Made by a program: the position numbers and the translations under genes. From Streptomyces sp. 840.1 (GTDB taxonomy: Bacteria > Actinomycetota > Actinomycetes > Streptomycetales > Streptomycetaceae), in the NCBI RefSeq assembly GCF_003751445.1, contig NZ_RJUU01000001.1:2113001-2177000 (forward strand): a DNA stretch of 64,000 nt. The letters run 5' to 3'. This document shows, piece by piece, positions 1-8,298 of this stretch; within the stretch, counting starts at the first letter, position 1, and each line of letters opens with the position of its first letter. A model generated the notes under the pieces. The model worked only from the letters and a program-made list of their open reading frames with translations. It was not told the origin of the DNA and ran no database searches.

Positions 1-339
1 GTCTCCGAGGAGGACGTCGTCGACGGCCTCGCCGTGGGCAACGCCTACACCGCCTCCTCGCTGGACTCCCCCTCGCCCGAGGACGACGGCGGCGAGGGCT
101 CGCTGGCCGACCGGCTGGGGTACGAGGACTCGGCCCTGGAGGGCGTCGAGTACCGCGAGTCCCTGAAGCCGCTGCTGGCCAAACTCCCGCCCCGGGAGCG
201 GCAGATCATCATGCTGCGGTTCTTCGCCAACATGACCCAGTCGCAGATCGGCGAAGAGGTCGGCATCTCGCAGATGCACGTCTCGCGCCTGCTGACCCGG
301 ACGCTCGCCCAGCTCAGGGAGGGGCTCATCGCCGACTGA
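1..339 (+). CDS. Stress-type RNA polymerase sigma factor, C-terminal part (SigB/SigF family)
   Basis: The frame is open from the first base, so the 5' part lies outside the window and 112 residues are visible. They cover the end of region 3 and all of region 4: LPPRERQIIMLRF followed by the helix-turn-helix GISQMHVSRLL, which recognises the -35 element. This spacing and the short acidic linker before it are typical of the Streptomyces SigB/SigF/SigG group, controlled by anti-sigma and anti-anti-sigma proteins. ATPase and PP2C proteins of that kind occur further right in the window, but nothing here links them to this factor. A perfect palindrome right after the stop looks like its terminator. 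The exact paralogue cannot be told from this fragment. Confidence 0.85.
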   Translation, partial: VSEEDVVDGLAVGNAYTASSLDSPSPEDDGGEGSLADRLGYEDSALEGVEYRESLKPLLAKLPPRERQIIMLRFFANMTQSQIGEEVGISQMHVSRLLTRTLAQLREGLIAD

Positions 340-341
340 TT

Positions 342-361
342 CCGTGTGCGGCCGCACACGG
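342..361. terminator. Palindromic hairpin after the sigma gene
   Basis: CCGTGTGCGG is followed directly by its reverse complement CCGCACACGG, three bases after the sigma stop codon. As RNA it folds with GGCC at the loop. There is no long T tract, which is usual for Streptomyces terminators. Confidence 0.6.
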
Positions 362-397
362 GTTTCGATTTGACGGGCCGTCAGCCACACTGACGCG

Positions 398-1276
398 ATG
401 CGACGTCAGACATTCGGTCCGCACGGCCGCCGGGGCACCCTGATCGCCGCCTCGGCGGCCGTGCTGTGCCTGGGCGGCTCCCTGGCAGGCTGCGGCGACG
501 GAACGGGCGGCGAGGGCTACACGGCGGTCGGCGCGGCACAGTCGGGCCCCGGAAGGACCCCTTCGGGGGCGGTGGCGCCCTCGGGGAAGGTCACGCTGGT
601 CCCGCTGGACGGGGACCGGCGCGGGGGCGGCGACGGGAGACCGGGGAGCACCGCACCCTCGGGCTCACCGGGCTCACTGCGCTCACCGGGCTCATCGGCC
701 AAGGGACGCGGCACCGGAGGGCCGGGCGCACCCGGTACGCCCGGCCGTACGGCGGACGGCACCGGCTCGGGCACCGGCACCGGCTCGGGCGGAGGCGGCA
801 CGGGCCCCACAGGCGGCTCCGGCGGCTCCAACGGCTCCGGAAGCGGCGGCTCCACCCCGTCCGGCTCCAACGGCCCGGGAGACTCCGGCAGCTCGGGAGG
901 CTCCAACGGCTCCGGCGGCTCCACCGCCCCCGCCACCCCGCCCGCGCCCGGCTCCACCGCCCCCGCAGGCCCAGCCGTGCTGAAGGTCGGCGCTCCCGGC
1001 CGGGCGGCGGCGGACCACCGCTGGTGCGAGAAGGTGACCGTGGAGTTCCGCAACACCGGTGGCTCACCGGTGCGTTCGGGCACCGTCACCTTCGCCACGC
1101 ACATCATCGGCGGTCTCGGCATCGACTGGGCGACCCGGGAATCGACAGCGCCGCTGCCCGCGCCGATCGACGCGGGAGCGGCGCGGAAGAAGACGTACAC
1201 CGTCTGTATGGACGACTGGCGGGTGCCCCTGGGCATGCATGTCGAGACCCGGGACGTCACCGCCGTCTGGAAGTGA
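398..1276 (+). CDS. Putative lipoprotein with Gly/Ser-rich linker
   Basis: The 292-residue product begins with Arg residues, a hydrophobic stretch and a lipobox SLAGC (Cys near residue 32), so it should be a lipid-anchored exported protein. Residues about 35 to 195 are a disordered Gly/Ser/Pro/Thr linker with repeats such as GSGGS and GGSNGSG. The last 95 residues form a compact domain with two Cys (WCEKVTVEFRNTGG and YTVCMDDW), probably a disulfide-linked beta sandwich. The linker would hold this domain away from the membrane through the cell wall. I do not recognise the C-terminal domain and propose no function. The start follows 58 bases after the upstream sigma stop. Confidence 0.75.
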   Translation: MRRQTFGPHGRRGTLIAASAAVLCLGGSLAGCGDGTGGEGYTAVGAAQSGPGRTPSGAVAPSGKVTLVPLDGDRRGGGDGRPGSTAPSGSPGSLRSPGSSAKGRGTGGPGAPGTPGRTADGTGSGTGTGSGGGGTGPTGGSGGSNGSGSGGSTPSGSNGPGDSGSSGGSNGSGGSTAPATPPAPGSTAPAGPAVLKVGAPGRAAADHRWCEKVTVEFRNTGGSPVRSGTVTFATHIIGGLGIDWATRESTAPLPAPIDAGAARKKTYTVCMDDWRVPLGMHVETRDVTAVWK

Positions 1277-1319
1277 CGGGCTGGAAGTGACGGATGGGAC
1301 GGGGTGACCGGAGGGCCGG

Positions 1320-1532
1320 TCAGCCCAGCGCGAGCCAGGCGACCGCGCCGAGAACGATGATCACCGCGACGACGGCGGCGATCAGTCCGGTCCTCGGGCC
1401 GGACGACACGGCCGCGGGCTGCTGCCGGCGCTGCGGCTCGCCCTCGTCGACGAAGGCGCGGAACATCTGCGTGTTGCCTGCCGGGTCGCTTGTGCCCTCG
1501 GGACCCTGCGGGGCGTGGGGGTTGTGTGCCAT
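1320..1532 (-). CDS. Small single-span membrane protein
   Basis: A 70-residue protein starting MAHNPHAPQGPEGT. The first 45 residues are polar (Pro, Gln, Glu-rich, FRAFVDEGEPQRRQQ), and residues 48 to 68 form one transmembrane helix (GLIAAVVAVIIVLGAVAWLA) with only one residue after it. The topology suggests a tail-anchored or cytosol-facing membrane protein. The long upstream extension of this frame has biased composition and no ribosome binding site, so I start at the ATG of MAHNP. Function unknown. Confidence 0.6.
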   Translation of the reverse strand: MAHNPHAPQGPEGTSDPAGNTQMFRAFVDEGEPQRRQQPAAVSSGPRTGLIAAVVAVIIVLGAVAWLALG

Positions 1533-2076
1533 GTCGCAGGACCCTAGCGAACTCGGCGCGGGCGCCCAACCCCCGGGGCATTGAAGGCGCGAGGCCGCAG
1601 CGGGGCAAACGGTGCGCAAGCGCCGGGTGGGACTCGGGCGAGGACCGCGCGAGGGGCGGGGACGGCACGGGTGTGCGACGGGGAATCCGCCGGGCCCACC
1701 GGACCCCGCACCGCGCCCCGAACCGCCCCCGGCCCCTCCCCCGGCGCGCAACACCGCTGCGTCCCGGGCCACTTGGGCGTCACGGCCGTCCCCGCCCGCC
1801 CGCCTTCCCGTATATACGCGCGAAGGACGACCGCGCACCGTTCGCCGGCCGCGCGGCAGCGCCGGAGGGGTGTCCCGGCCCACCCGGAATCCGGGTCGCG
1901 GACCGCGTCACCCGAGCCCCTGGTGTGGCAGGAGACACATCCCGTTCCTTACACACCGCAGACGCTGGGGCTTTGACTTCGCCCCTACTCAGCCTTTTGG
2001 GTTCCTTTACTTATGCAAGCCCTATTTCGTTTGCCTGCAGCAACCAACGGCTTCTATGGTTGCCCTAAGCAACAAG
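1533..2076. other. Intergenic region between divergent genes, with MarR-type sites
   Basis: No gene is supported here; the open frames are Pro/Arg-rich artefacts of high GC. A perfect palindrome CGTATATACG sits at 1809-1818, and a TTGACT hexamer at 1973-1978 could be a -35 element, although no good -10 is spaced correctly. From about 1970 the base composition falls towards AT, as expected for a promoter ahead of the marR gene. Confidence 0.5.
2031..2073. promoter_or_regulatory. Paired TTGC-N5-GCAA inverted repeats, likely MarR operator
   Basis: TTGC-CTGCA-GCAA lies at 2031-2043 and GTTGC-CCTAA-GCAAC at 2059-2073, with centres 29 bp apart, and a further GCAA half-site lies near 2015. Two similar dyads directly at the start of a MarR gene that precedes an efflux gene are what autoregulation by a dimer would use. 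No binding data are implied. Confidence 0.45.
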
Positions 2077-2628
2077 ATGACCGGTGTGATGATGTCTGGG
2101 GGTCCCGTGGCCGCACGGAGTCAGTACGAAGAACTGGCCCGGCAGCTGAGCGCCATCGGCGCCGTGAAACGAGGACTCGCACGCACCCTGCCGGCCGAGT
2201 GTCCTGCGGGCTCAGCGGCCGTACTGGCTCTGCTGAGCCGGCACGGCGAGATGCGGATCAGCAGTCTGGCCGAACTGCTCGACGTCGACATGTCGGTCAC
2301 CAGCCGACATGTCGCCCATGTAGCGGAGCGCGGCTGGATCGAACGGTCCCCCGACCCGGCGGACAAGCGTTCCCGGATCCTGCGGCTGACCCCTGCGGGC
2401 GTGGGCGTGCTCTCCGACCTGAACTGCCGGACCACCGAAATGTTCGCCCACCACCTCCAGGATTGGTCCGACGAAGAGGTCGGGCAGCTCAACTCCTTGT
2501 TGGCCCGGCTGCGCGACAGCTTCTCCTGTCGCGGTTCCGGCGGGTGCGCCCCCGGAAGGCACAGCGGCGACTGCCGCTCCCGGCCGGCCGACAACAACGA
2601 CGGCTCGTACACCCGTACACCCGTGTAA
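2077..2628 (+). CDS. MarR-family transcriptional regulator with Cys-rich tail
   Basis: A 183-residue winged-helix protein. The N-terminal helix (SQYEELARQLSAIGAVKRGL) is followed by a DNA-binding core: LAELLDVDMSVTSRHVAHV is the helix-turn-helix and RGWIERSPDPADKRSRIL is the wing with the family's D-x-R-S motif. The last 30 residues contain three Cys (SFSCRGSGGC and SGDCRS) plus a polar tail, which could sense oxidants or metals. The start is uncertain: ATG at 2056, 2077 or 2092 and GTG at 2107 are all in frame, and only 2107 has a G-rich sequence at good spacing. It lies 23 bp before an MFS exporter and very probably represses it. Confidence 0.85.
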   Translation: MTGVMMSGGPVAARSQYEELARQLSAIGAVKRGLARTLPAECPAGSAAVLALLSRHGEMRISSLAELLDVDMSVTSRHVAHVAERGWIERSPDPADKRSRILRLTPAGVGVLSDLNCRTTEMFAHHLQDWSDEEVGQLNSLLARLRDSFSCRGSGGCAPGRHSGDCRSRPADNNDGSYTRTPV

Positions 2629-2651
2629 CAGAAGCAAAGACAAGGATTTAA

Positions 2652-5171
2652 ATGGCTACGACCACACCAACCGGTGTGCGGGGCGGCCACGCCAAGCACG
2701 GAGGGCACGACTCCTCCGACGGCACGCCGATGACACACCGGCAGATCATGGAAGCACTCACCGGGCTGCTGCTCGGTATGTTCGTCGCGATTCTGTCGTC
2801 CACCGTCGTCTCCAACGCCCTGCCGGAGATCATCTCCGACCTCGGCGGCAGCCAGAGCTCGTACACCTGGGTCGTCACGGCCTCGCTGCTGGCCATGACG
2901 GCGACCACCCCCCTGTGGGGCAAGCTCTCCGACCTGTTCAGCAAGAAGCTGCTGGTCCAGATAGCCCTGATCATCTACGTCCTGGGCTCGGTCGTCGCCG
3001 GTCTCTCGACCAGCAGCGGCATGCTCATCGCCTGCCGTGTGGTGCAGGGCATCGGCGTCGGCGGTCTCTCCGCCCTCGCCCAGATCGTGATGGCCGCGAT
3101 GATCGCCCCGCGCGAGCGCGGTCGCTACAGCGGCTACCTCGGCGCGGTCTTCGCCGTCGCCACCGTCGGCGGCCCGCTGCTCGGCGGTGTCATCACCGAC
3201 ACCAGCTGGATGGGCTGGCGCTGGTGCTTCTACGTCGGCGTGCCGTTCGCGGTCATCGCCCTCATCGTGCTCCAGAAGACCCTGAAGCTCCCGGTCGTCA
3301 AGCGCGAGGTCAAGGTCGACTGGACCGGCGCCTTCTTCATCAGCGCCGCGGTCTCGCTGCTGCTCCTCTGGGTGACCTTCGCGGGCGACAAGTACGACTG
3401 GATGTCCTGGCAGACCGGCGCCATGCTGGTCGGCTCCCTGGTTCTGGTCCTGCTCTTCATCTTCACCGAGTCCCGGGCCAGTGAGCCGATCATCCCGCTG
3501 CGGCTCTTCCGCAACCGCACCATCACGCTGGCCTCGGTGGCCTCGCTGTTCGTCGGTATCGGGATGTTCGCGGGCACCGTCTTCTTCAGCCAGTACTTCC
3601 AGCTGGCGCGCGGCAAGTCGCCGACGATGTCCGGTGTGATGACGATCCCGATGATCACGGGTCTGTTCCTCTCCTCCACCATCTCGGGCCAGATCATCAC
3701 CAAGACGGGCCGCTGGAAGATCTGGCTGGTCAGCGGTGGCTTCCTGCTCACCGCGGGGCTCGGCCTGCTCGGCACCATCCGGTACGACACCACGTACTGG
3801 CACATCGCGATCTTCATGTTCGTGATGGGTCTCGGCATCGGCATGATGATGCAGAACCTGGTGCTCGCCACGCAGAACCAGGTCGACCCCAAGGACCTCG
3901 GTTCGGCCAGCTCCGTCGTCACCTTCTTCCGTTCCCTCGGTGGTGCCATCGGTGTCTCGGCACTGGGCGCCGTCCTGGCGAACCGTGTCACCCACTACGT
4001 CAAGGACGGCCTGAGCGACCTCGGTCCCCAGGGCGCGTCCATGGGCACCGGCGGCGGGGGCATCCCCGACCTGGACAAGCTGCCCGCGCCGCTGCGTACG
4101 GTCGTCGAGGCGGCCTACGGACACGGCGTCGGTGACGTCTTCCTTTACGCGGCCCCGGCCGCACTGCTCGCCTTCCTCGTCACGATCTTCATCAAGGAGG
4201 TTGCGCTGCGGACGAACGCGGGGAACGACGCCCCGGCCCCGGCCGAGGCAGCACCCGTCGAGGCCGTCCCGGCACAGGCAGCGGCCCCGGTCGACGCGGC
4301 GGCCCTCGCCGACGCCACGTCCGGTACCACCGCGCTGGTCTCCGAGGGAACGGCCGGGGTCACCTCGGTCGACACCCACCAGGACGCTCCGGTGGCGACG
4401 CTGCAGGGCACCGCGGTACGCGGTGTGGTGCGCGGCGCCGAGGGCGCGCCCGTCGGGCACGCCGCCGTCACGCTGATCTCGCTGGGCGGCCGGCAGCTGG
4501 GCATCTCGGCCGCGCAGGCCGACGGCAGCTACGGCCTGGCCGCCCCGGGCGCCGGCTCGTACGTGCTGATCGCCTCCGCCGACGGCTTCCAGCCGCAGGC
4601 GTCCACCGTGGTGGTCGGCGAGGAGCCGCTCAGCTACGACATCCTGCTCGCGGGTACGAGCGGGCTGGCCGGAACCGTGCGGGCCGCCGAGGGCGGTGCG
4701 CCGGTCGAGGGCGCCATGATCATCGTGACCGATGTCCGCGGCGACGTGCTGGCCACCGGCAAGTCCGGCGAGGCGGGCGAGTTCGCCTTCGGTGAGCTGG
4801 TCCCCGGTTCGGTGACCGTCGCGGTCAACGCGGCCGGCTTCCGCCCGATGGCCCTGCCCGTCGAGGTCGGCGGCCAGGGTGTCACCCGGGTCGACGCCGC
4901 ACTGCGGGCCGGCGCGCTGGTCCAGGGCGTTGTGCGGGCCGGCTCCGGCCGGCGGCCGCTGCCGGACGCGCGTGTCACGCTGATCGACGCGGCGGGCAAC
5001 GTCATCGCCAACTCGACGACCGGGGAGGACGGGGCGTACGCCTTCACCGACCTGGACGCGGGCGAGTACTCGGTCATCGCGACCGGCTACCCGCCGGTGG
5101 CGGGCGCCCTGACCGTGGCCGGTCGCGGGGTCGACGGCCACGACATCGAGCTCGCCCACCCCGGCGAGTAA
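2652..5171 (+). CDS. DHA2-type MFS exporter fused to three carboxypeptidase-regulatory-like domains
   Basis: Residues about 25 to 520 form a 14-helix drug:H+ antiporter, with the family motif in loop 2-3 (WGKLSDLFSKK) and the helix 5 antiporter motif around GPLLGGVITD. After helix 14 (AALLAFLVTIFIKEV) comes an Ala/Pro linker to about residue 585. Then come three repeats of about 80 residues resembling transthyretin/carboxypeptidase-regulatory beta sandwiches, each with an x-G-x-V-R start and a D-G-x-Y/F-x-F/L turn (for example TGEDGAYAFTDL). Plain members of this family are about 500 residues, so 300 residues are extra. The start has AAGG eight bases upstream. It is probably co-transcribed with marR. 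The substrate is unknown. Confidence 0.9.
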   Translation: MATTTPTGVRGGHAKHGGHDSSDGTPMTHRQIMEALTGLLLGMFVAILSSTVVSNALPEIISDLGGSQSSYTWVVTASLLAMTATTPLWGKLSDLFSKKLLVQIALIIYVLGSVVAGLSTSSGMLIACRVVQGIGVGGLSALAQIVMAAMIAPRERGRYSGYLGAVFAVATVGGPLLGGVITDTSWMGWRWCFYVGVPFAVIALIVLQKTLKLPVVKREVKVDWTGAFFISAAVSLLLLWVTFAGDKYDWMSWQTGAMLVGSLVLVLLFIFTESRASEPIIPLRLFRNRTITLASVASLFVGIGMFAGTVFFSQYFQLARGKSPTMSGVMTIPMITGLFLSSTISGQIITKTGRWKIWLVSGGFLLTAGLGLLGTIRYDTTYWHIAIFMFVMGLGIGMMMQNLVLATQNQVDPKDLGSASSVVTFFRSLGGAIGVSALGAVLANRVTHYVKDGLSDLGPQGASMGTGGGGIPDLDKLPAPLRTVVEAAYGHGVGDVFLYAAPAALLAFLVTIFIKEVALRTNAGNDAPAPAEAAPVEAVPAQAAAPVDAAALADATSGTTALVSEGTAGVTSVDTHQDAPVATLQGTAVRGVVRGAEGAPVGHAAVTLISLGGRQLGISAAQADGSYGLAAPGAGSYVLIASADGFQPQASTVVVGEEPLSYDILLAGTSGLAGTVRAAEGGAPVEGAMIIVTDVRGDVLATGKSGEAGEFAFGELVPGSVTVAVNAAGFRPMALPVEVGGQGVTRVDAALRAGALVQGVVRAGSGRRPLPDARVTLIDAAGNVIANSTTGEDGAYAFTDLDAGEYSVIATGYPPVAGALTVAGRGVDGHDIELAHPGE

Positions 5172-5198
5172 CCGGTCCGGTCACGGACGCGCAAGAAC

Positions 5199-5276
5199 GC
5201 CCGGGAAATCGGGGGGTGGGTGAAGGAGCGGGGGCGCTTACCCACCCCCACGACGCCGCCCCCTGATTTCCCGGGC
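5199..5276. terminator. Nested two-stem hairpin after the MFS gene
   Basis: An outer stem pairs GCCCGGGAAATC (5199-5210) with GATTTCCCGGGC (5265-5276), and an inner stem pairs GGGGGTGGGT (5212-5221) with ACCCACCCCC (5240-5249). Both are perfect. It starts 28 bp after the MFS stop and most simply ends that transcript. Confidence 0.6.
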
Positions 5277-5336
5277 GGACCAGACCCCTGGCCGGACAGC
5301 ACTTCGAGCGGAGAGGCTGTCAGGGCCGGTGGAAAT

Positions 5337-5394
5337 GGGCCCCGGTGCGGGGACGGCAGGCAGGGGACGGCCTGCCGCGTCCGCCCCGGGGCCC
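5337..5394. promoter_or_regulatory. Second long hairpin in the leader of the yceI gene
   Basis: GGGCCCCGG (5337-5345) pairs with CCGGGGCCC (5386-5394), with further pairing inside (a GGCAGGC/GCCTGCC stem). It ends about 70 bp before the yceI start, so it is either a second terminator or a structured leader. Confidence 0.4.
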
Positions 5395-5462
5395 GACTCA
5401 TTGAGTGACCCGTACCGGGAGCGGATGGGCCATTGAGCAAGGACGCAAGGAGAGAAAACGGG

Positions 5463-6281
5463 ATGGGACTTCGCGCACAGGTACGGACGCGGGACGGCTG
5501 GGCCGTCCAGCACGCGGTCGTGACGGTCACCGACATGACCGGTACGCAGGTGCTGCGGGCCGCCGCCGACGAGGACGGGGCCGTACGGGCCGACGCCCGG
5601 CTGCCCGCCGGCGCCTACACGGTCATCGTCACCGCGGTCGGGTACGCCCCCGCCGCATCCACCGCCCTCGTCACGGCGAGCGGCCGGGTCGAGGCCGGCA
5701 CGGTGGTACTGGCCCGCCAGGGTGGTGTGGAGCTGCCGCCGCCGGGCGTCTGGTCGCTGGACCCGGCGCACTCCTCGGTGGGCGCGGTCGCCCAGCACCT
5801 GGGCATCTCCAGCGTGCACGGCCGGTTCACCGACTTCGGCGGCCGGATCGAGATCGCCGAGGACGTGCAGCGCTCCCGGGTGGACGCGGTCATCAGCGCG
5901 CCCAGTATCGACACCGGCAACGGCATGCGGGACAAGCACCTGCGGTCCCCGGACTTCCTCGACACGGACCGCTTCCCGGAGATCACCTACCGCTCCAGCG
6001 GGCTGACCCCGGCCGGACCCGACCGGTGGACCGTGCACGGCGAGCTCACACTGCACGGCGTCGCGCGCTCCGTCGACCTCGACCTGAGCTACCTCGGCAC
6101 CGGCCCCGACCCGTGGGGCGGCGTGCGCGCGGCCTTCCGGGCCACGGCCGAGCTGCGCCGCGAGGACTTCGCCATGAACTACAACCAGGTGATCCAGGCG
6201 GGCATCTCCGCGATCGGCACGACCCTGCGCGTGGAGCTCGACATCCAGGCCGTGCAGGGCGATTCCGTTCCGACGGCCTGA
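5463..6281 (+). CDS. YceI-family protein with N-terminal carboxypeptidase-regulatory-like domain
   Basis: Of 272 residues, the first 85 form a transthyretin-like sandwich (RAQVRTRDGWAVQHAVV, then LPAGAYTVIVTAVGY) like those at the end of the preceding MFS protein. Residues about 95 to 270 are a YceI lipocalin-like barrel, which in known members binds isoprenoid or amphiphilic ligands: WSLDPAHSSVGAVAQHLGIS, then DFLDTDRFPEITYRS and LTLHGVARSVDLDL. No signal peptide is present, so it should be cytosolic. The ATG chosen has AAGGAGAG nine bases upstream; a TTG ten codons earlier is less likely. It is followed 25 bp later by an F420-type oxidoreductase. Confidence 0.88.
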   Translation: MGLRAQVRTRDGWAVQHAVVTVTDMTGTQVLRAAADEDGAVRADARLPAGAYTVIVTAVGYAPAASTALVTASGRVEAGTVVLARQGGVELPPPGVWSLDPAHSSVGAVAQHLGISSVHGRFTDFGGRIEIAEDVQRSRVDAVISAPSIDTGNGMRDKHLRSPDFLDTDRFPEITYRSSGLTPAGPDRWTVHGELTLHGVARSVDLDLSYLGTGPDPWGGVRAAFRATAELRREDFAMNYNQVIQAGISAIGTTLRVELDIQAVQGDSVPTA

Positions 6282-6306
6282 CCCGCACGGTCGTAGGGTC
6301 TGTTCC

Positions 6307-6777
6307 ATGGCATCCAACATCGCGACCAACACCGCCGTGGAACTCGATGAACTGCTGGCGTTCGTACGGCCCCGGCACCGGGCGATCCTGCTGACCACCC
6401 GGTCCGACGGCCGCCCCCAGGGCTCCCCGCTCACCTGCGGCGTCGACGACGCCGGCCGGATCGTCGTCTCGACGTACCCCGAACGGGCCAAGACCCGCAA
6501 CGCCAAGCGGGACGAGCGGGTCAGCCTGATCGTGCTGTCCGACGAGTGGAACGGGCCCTGGGTACAGATCGACGGCTCGGCCGAGGTGATCGACTCACCG
6601 GATTCGGTCGAGCCGCTCGTCGAGTACTTCCGCAACATCTCGGGCGAGCACCCCGACTGGGACGAGTACCGGGCGGCGATGCTCAAGCAGGGCAAGTCCA
6701 TCATCAGGATCACCCCCGAGCGCTGGAGCCCGGTGGCGACGGGCGGCTTCCCGGCCCACCTGGCATCCGGTGGCTGA
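6307..6777 (+). CDS. PPOX-class F420-dependent oxidoreductase
   Basis: A 156-residue split-barrel flavin/deazaflavin protein. It has the N-terminal HRAILLTTRSDGRPQGSPLT strand pair, then RIVVSTYPERAKTRNAKRDE, the segment that in this family contacts the F420 phosphate tail, and WVQIDGSAEVID. Actinobacterial relatives use reduced F420 to reduce conjugated ketones, quinones or biliverdin; the substrate cannot be inferred here. It lies between yceI and a dehydrogenase gene on the same strand with short gaps, so the three may be one transcript. Confidence 0.8.
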   Translation: MASNIATNTAVELDELLAFVRPRHRAILLTTRSDGRPQGSPLTCGVDDAGRIVVSTYPERAKTRNAKRDERVSLIVLSDEWNGPWVQIDGSAEVIDSPDSVEPLVEYFRNISGEHPDWDEYRAAMLKQGKSIIRITPERWSPVATGGFPAHLASGG

Positions 6778-6819
6778 GGGCAGGCCCGGCCGGGCGACCG
6801 GGGGCGCCGGGGCCGCCCG

Positions 6820-7752
6820 GTGAACACGCCCCCGGTCAGTACCGAACTCCTCGCACGGGCAAGGCTGCTGGCCGCGCCCGGCCTCGCCGCGCCCGTGGCC
6901 CGCTCGCTGGAGCGGATCGCGGGCCGGCCGGTGGAGCGGGACGGCGGCGTACCGCAGGAGCCCTACGTGTACGTGGGCGCCACCCTGCCCGAGGCCCTGC
7001 GCGGGGACGGGCTGCTCTGGTTCCACAGCGTGAACGCCGGTACCGACGCCCTGCTGGACGCCGGACCGTGGCCGCCCGGGGCGCTGCTCACCCGGACAGT
7101 GGGGCGGATGGGCGAGCGGATCGCGCAGTACGTGCTGGCCTGGGTGCTGGCCGACTGCCAGTCCGTACCGGAGTTCGCCGCACAGCACGGGCGGGCCGAG
7201 TGGCGCCGCATCCCCTCCGAACTCGCCTCCGGGCAGACCGCGTTGATCCACGGCACCGGCCGGATCGGCTCGGCCGTCGCCGCGCTGCTGCGGGGCTGTG
7301 GCATCCGGACGGTGGGCGTGGCGCGCACCCCGCGCGAGCTGCCGCCCGGCTTCGACGCGCTGGCCGGGCCGGACGAGCCGGTGGACGCCCGCTGGGTGGT
7401 CGCCGCCCTTCCGCTGACCGGGACGACGGCCGGGTACTTCGGCGCCGAGCGGTTCGCGGCCATGGGCGGCGCCTCGTTCATCAACGTGGGCCGGGGCGCG
7501 ACCGTGGACCTGGCGGCGCTGGAGGGAGCGCTGCACGCGGGGACGGTGGGGCGGGCGGTGCTCGACGTGCTGGCGGACGAGCCTGCGGGACCGGGCGACC
7601 GCTGCTGGCGGCTGCCCCGGACGGTGGTCACCTCGCACTCGGCGGGCATCACGGCGGACGAGGACATCGTCACGGACTTCGCGGCGTGCCTGCGCGACCT
7701 CACGGCGGGCCGCGTCCCGGCGCTCGCGGTGGACCCGGCGCACGGTTACTGA
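6820..7752 (+). CDS. D-isomer-specific 2-hydroxyacid dehydrogenase family protein
   Basis: A 310-residue NAD(P)-linked oxidoreductase. The Rossmann motif is GTGRIGSAVAALL near residue 144. The catalytic set is visible as NVGRGATVD (Arg), DVLADEPA (Glu) and TSHSAGIT (His). Family members interconvert 2-keto and 2-hydroxy acids such as glyoxylate, hydroxypyruvate or phosphoglycerate. The N-terminal half is shorter and more divergent than in typical members of about 320 residues. The GTG start lies 42 bp after the preceding gene with only weak upstream pairing. Confidence 0.85.
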   Translation: MNTPPVSTELLARARLLAAPGLAAPVARSLERIAGRPVERDGGVPQEPYVYVGATLPEALRGDGLLWFHSVNAGTDALLDAGPWPPGALLTRTVGRMGERIAQYVLAWVLADCQSVPEFAAQHGRAEWRRIPSELASGQTALIHGTGRIGSAVAALLRGCGIRTVGVARTPRELPPGFDALAGPDEPVDARWVVAALPLTGTTAGYFGAERFAAMGGASFINVGRGATVDLAALEGALHAGTVGRAVLDVLADEPAGPGDRCWRLPRTVVTSHSAGITADEDIVTDFAACLRDLTAGRVPALAVDPAHGY

Positions 7753-7792
7753 TCCGCTGCCGCCCCGGAAGAAGCCGCCTGCGTACCGGGAA

Positions 7793-7823
7793 CGGTCTGC
7801 CGGAAGGTGCTTCCGGCAGACCG
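7793..7823. terminator. Bidirectional terminator between convergent genes
   Basis: Perfect 14-bp arms CGGTCTGCCGGAAG and CTTCCGGCAGACCG enclose a 3-base loop, midway between the dehydrogenase stop and the stop of the opposing secreted-protein gene. Confidence 0.8.
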
Positions 7824-7851
7824 CCTCACCGACCGACACTTCCCGCGCGGG

Positions 7852-8298
7852 TCAGCGTGTGATGTCGAACGTGGCGGCGCGGGGCACGAACGTCGTGCCC
7901 CCGTCCTCGGCCGTCGCCAGGGCCGAGAGGTGCCAGGTGCCCTTGTTCAGGTCGGCCTCCCGCTTCGTCACCTTCAGGGTGTAGACGCAGCGGGCGCTCC
8001 CCTCCGATGTGCTCCGGCACTTCGCCCTCTCCGCCGGGCCGAGCTCCGCCTCGGTCGGGTCGAGGTGCGAACTCGCGGGCCATGCCAGAACCTTGAGGCT
8101 GCGGATACCCGATTCGTCGCGTACGTCCACGGTGTAGGTGAACGAGCCCGCGCTGCTGCCGGACGGAGCCGTATAGCGAGCCGATCCGTGTTCCAGGGCC
8201 GGCTCCGTGGGGGTCGAGGCCAGGGCGAGGCTGCCGTAGGCCGTTGCGCCGAGGGCGACCGCGGCGATGAGCGAGGAAAAGAGAATGCGCTTGGACAT
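7852..8298 (-). CDS. Secreted protein of unknown function
   Basis: A 148-residue product with a clear signal peptide (MSKRILFSSLIAAVALGATA, cleavage probably after SLALA). The mature part looks like one beta-sandwich domain: FTYTVDVRDESGIRSLKVLA, two Cys at KCRSTS and ARCVYTLKV likely bridged, and a C-terminal TFVPRAATFDITR strand. It resembles the small Streptomyces secreted families given only DUF names. GGAGGG six bases before the ATG fixes the start. It stands alone, divergent from the kinase gene to its right. Confidence 0.75.
   Translation of the reverse strand: MSKRILFSSLIAAVALGATAYGSLALASTPTEPALEHGSARYTAPSGSSAGSFTYTVDVRDESGIRSLKVLAWPASSHLDPTEAELGPAERAKCRSTSEGSARCVYTLKVTKREADLNKGTWHLSALATAEDGGTTFVPRAATFDITR

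Noticed and set aside
398..1276. Collagen-like or spider-silk-like structural protein
   Set aside because: The Gly/Ser tract lacks a Gly-X-Y register and simply links a lipobox to a folded C-terminal domain.
2121..5159. Open frame of 1,012 codons on the minus strand opposite the MFS gene
   Set aside because: It is the GC-skew mirror of a real transporter gene; its product is Gly/Asp/Arg/His-rich with no fold or ribosome binding site.
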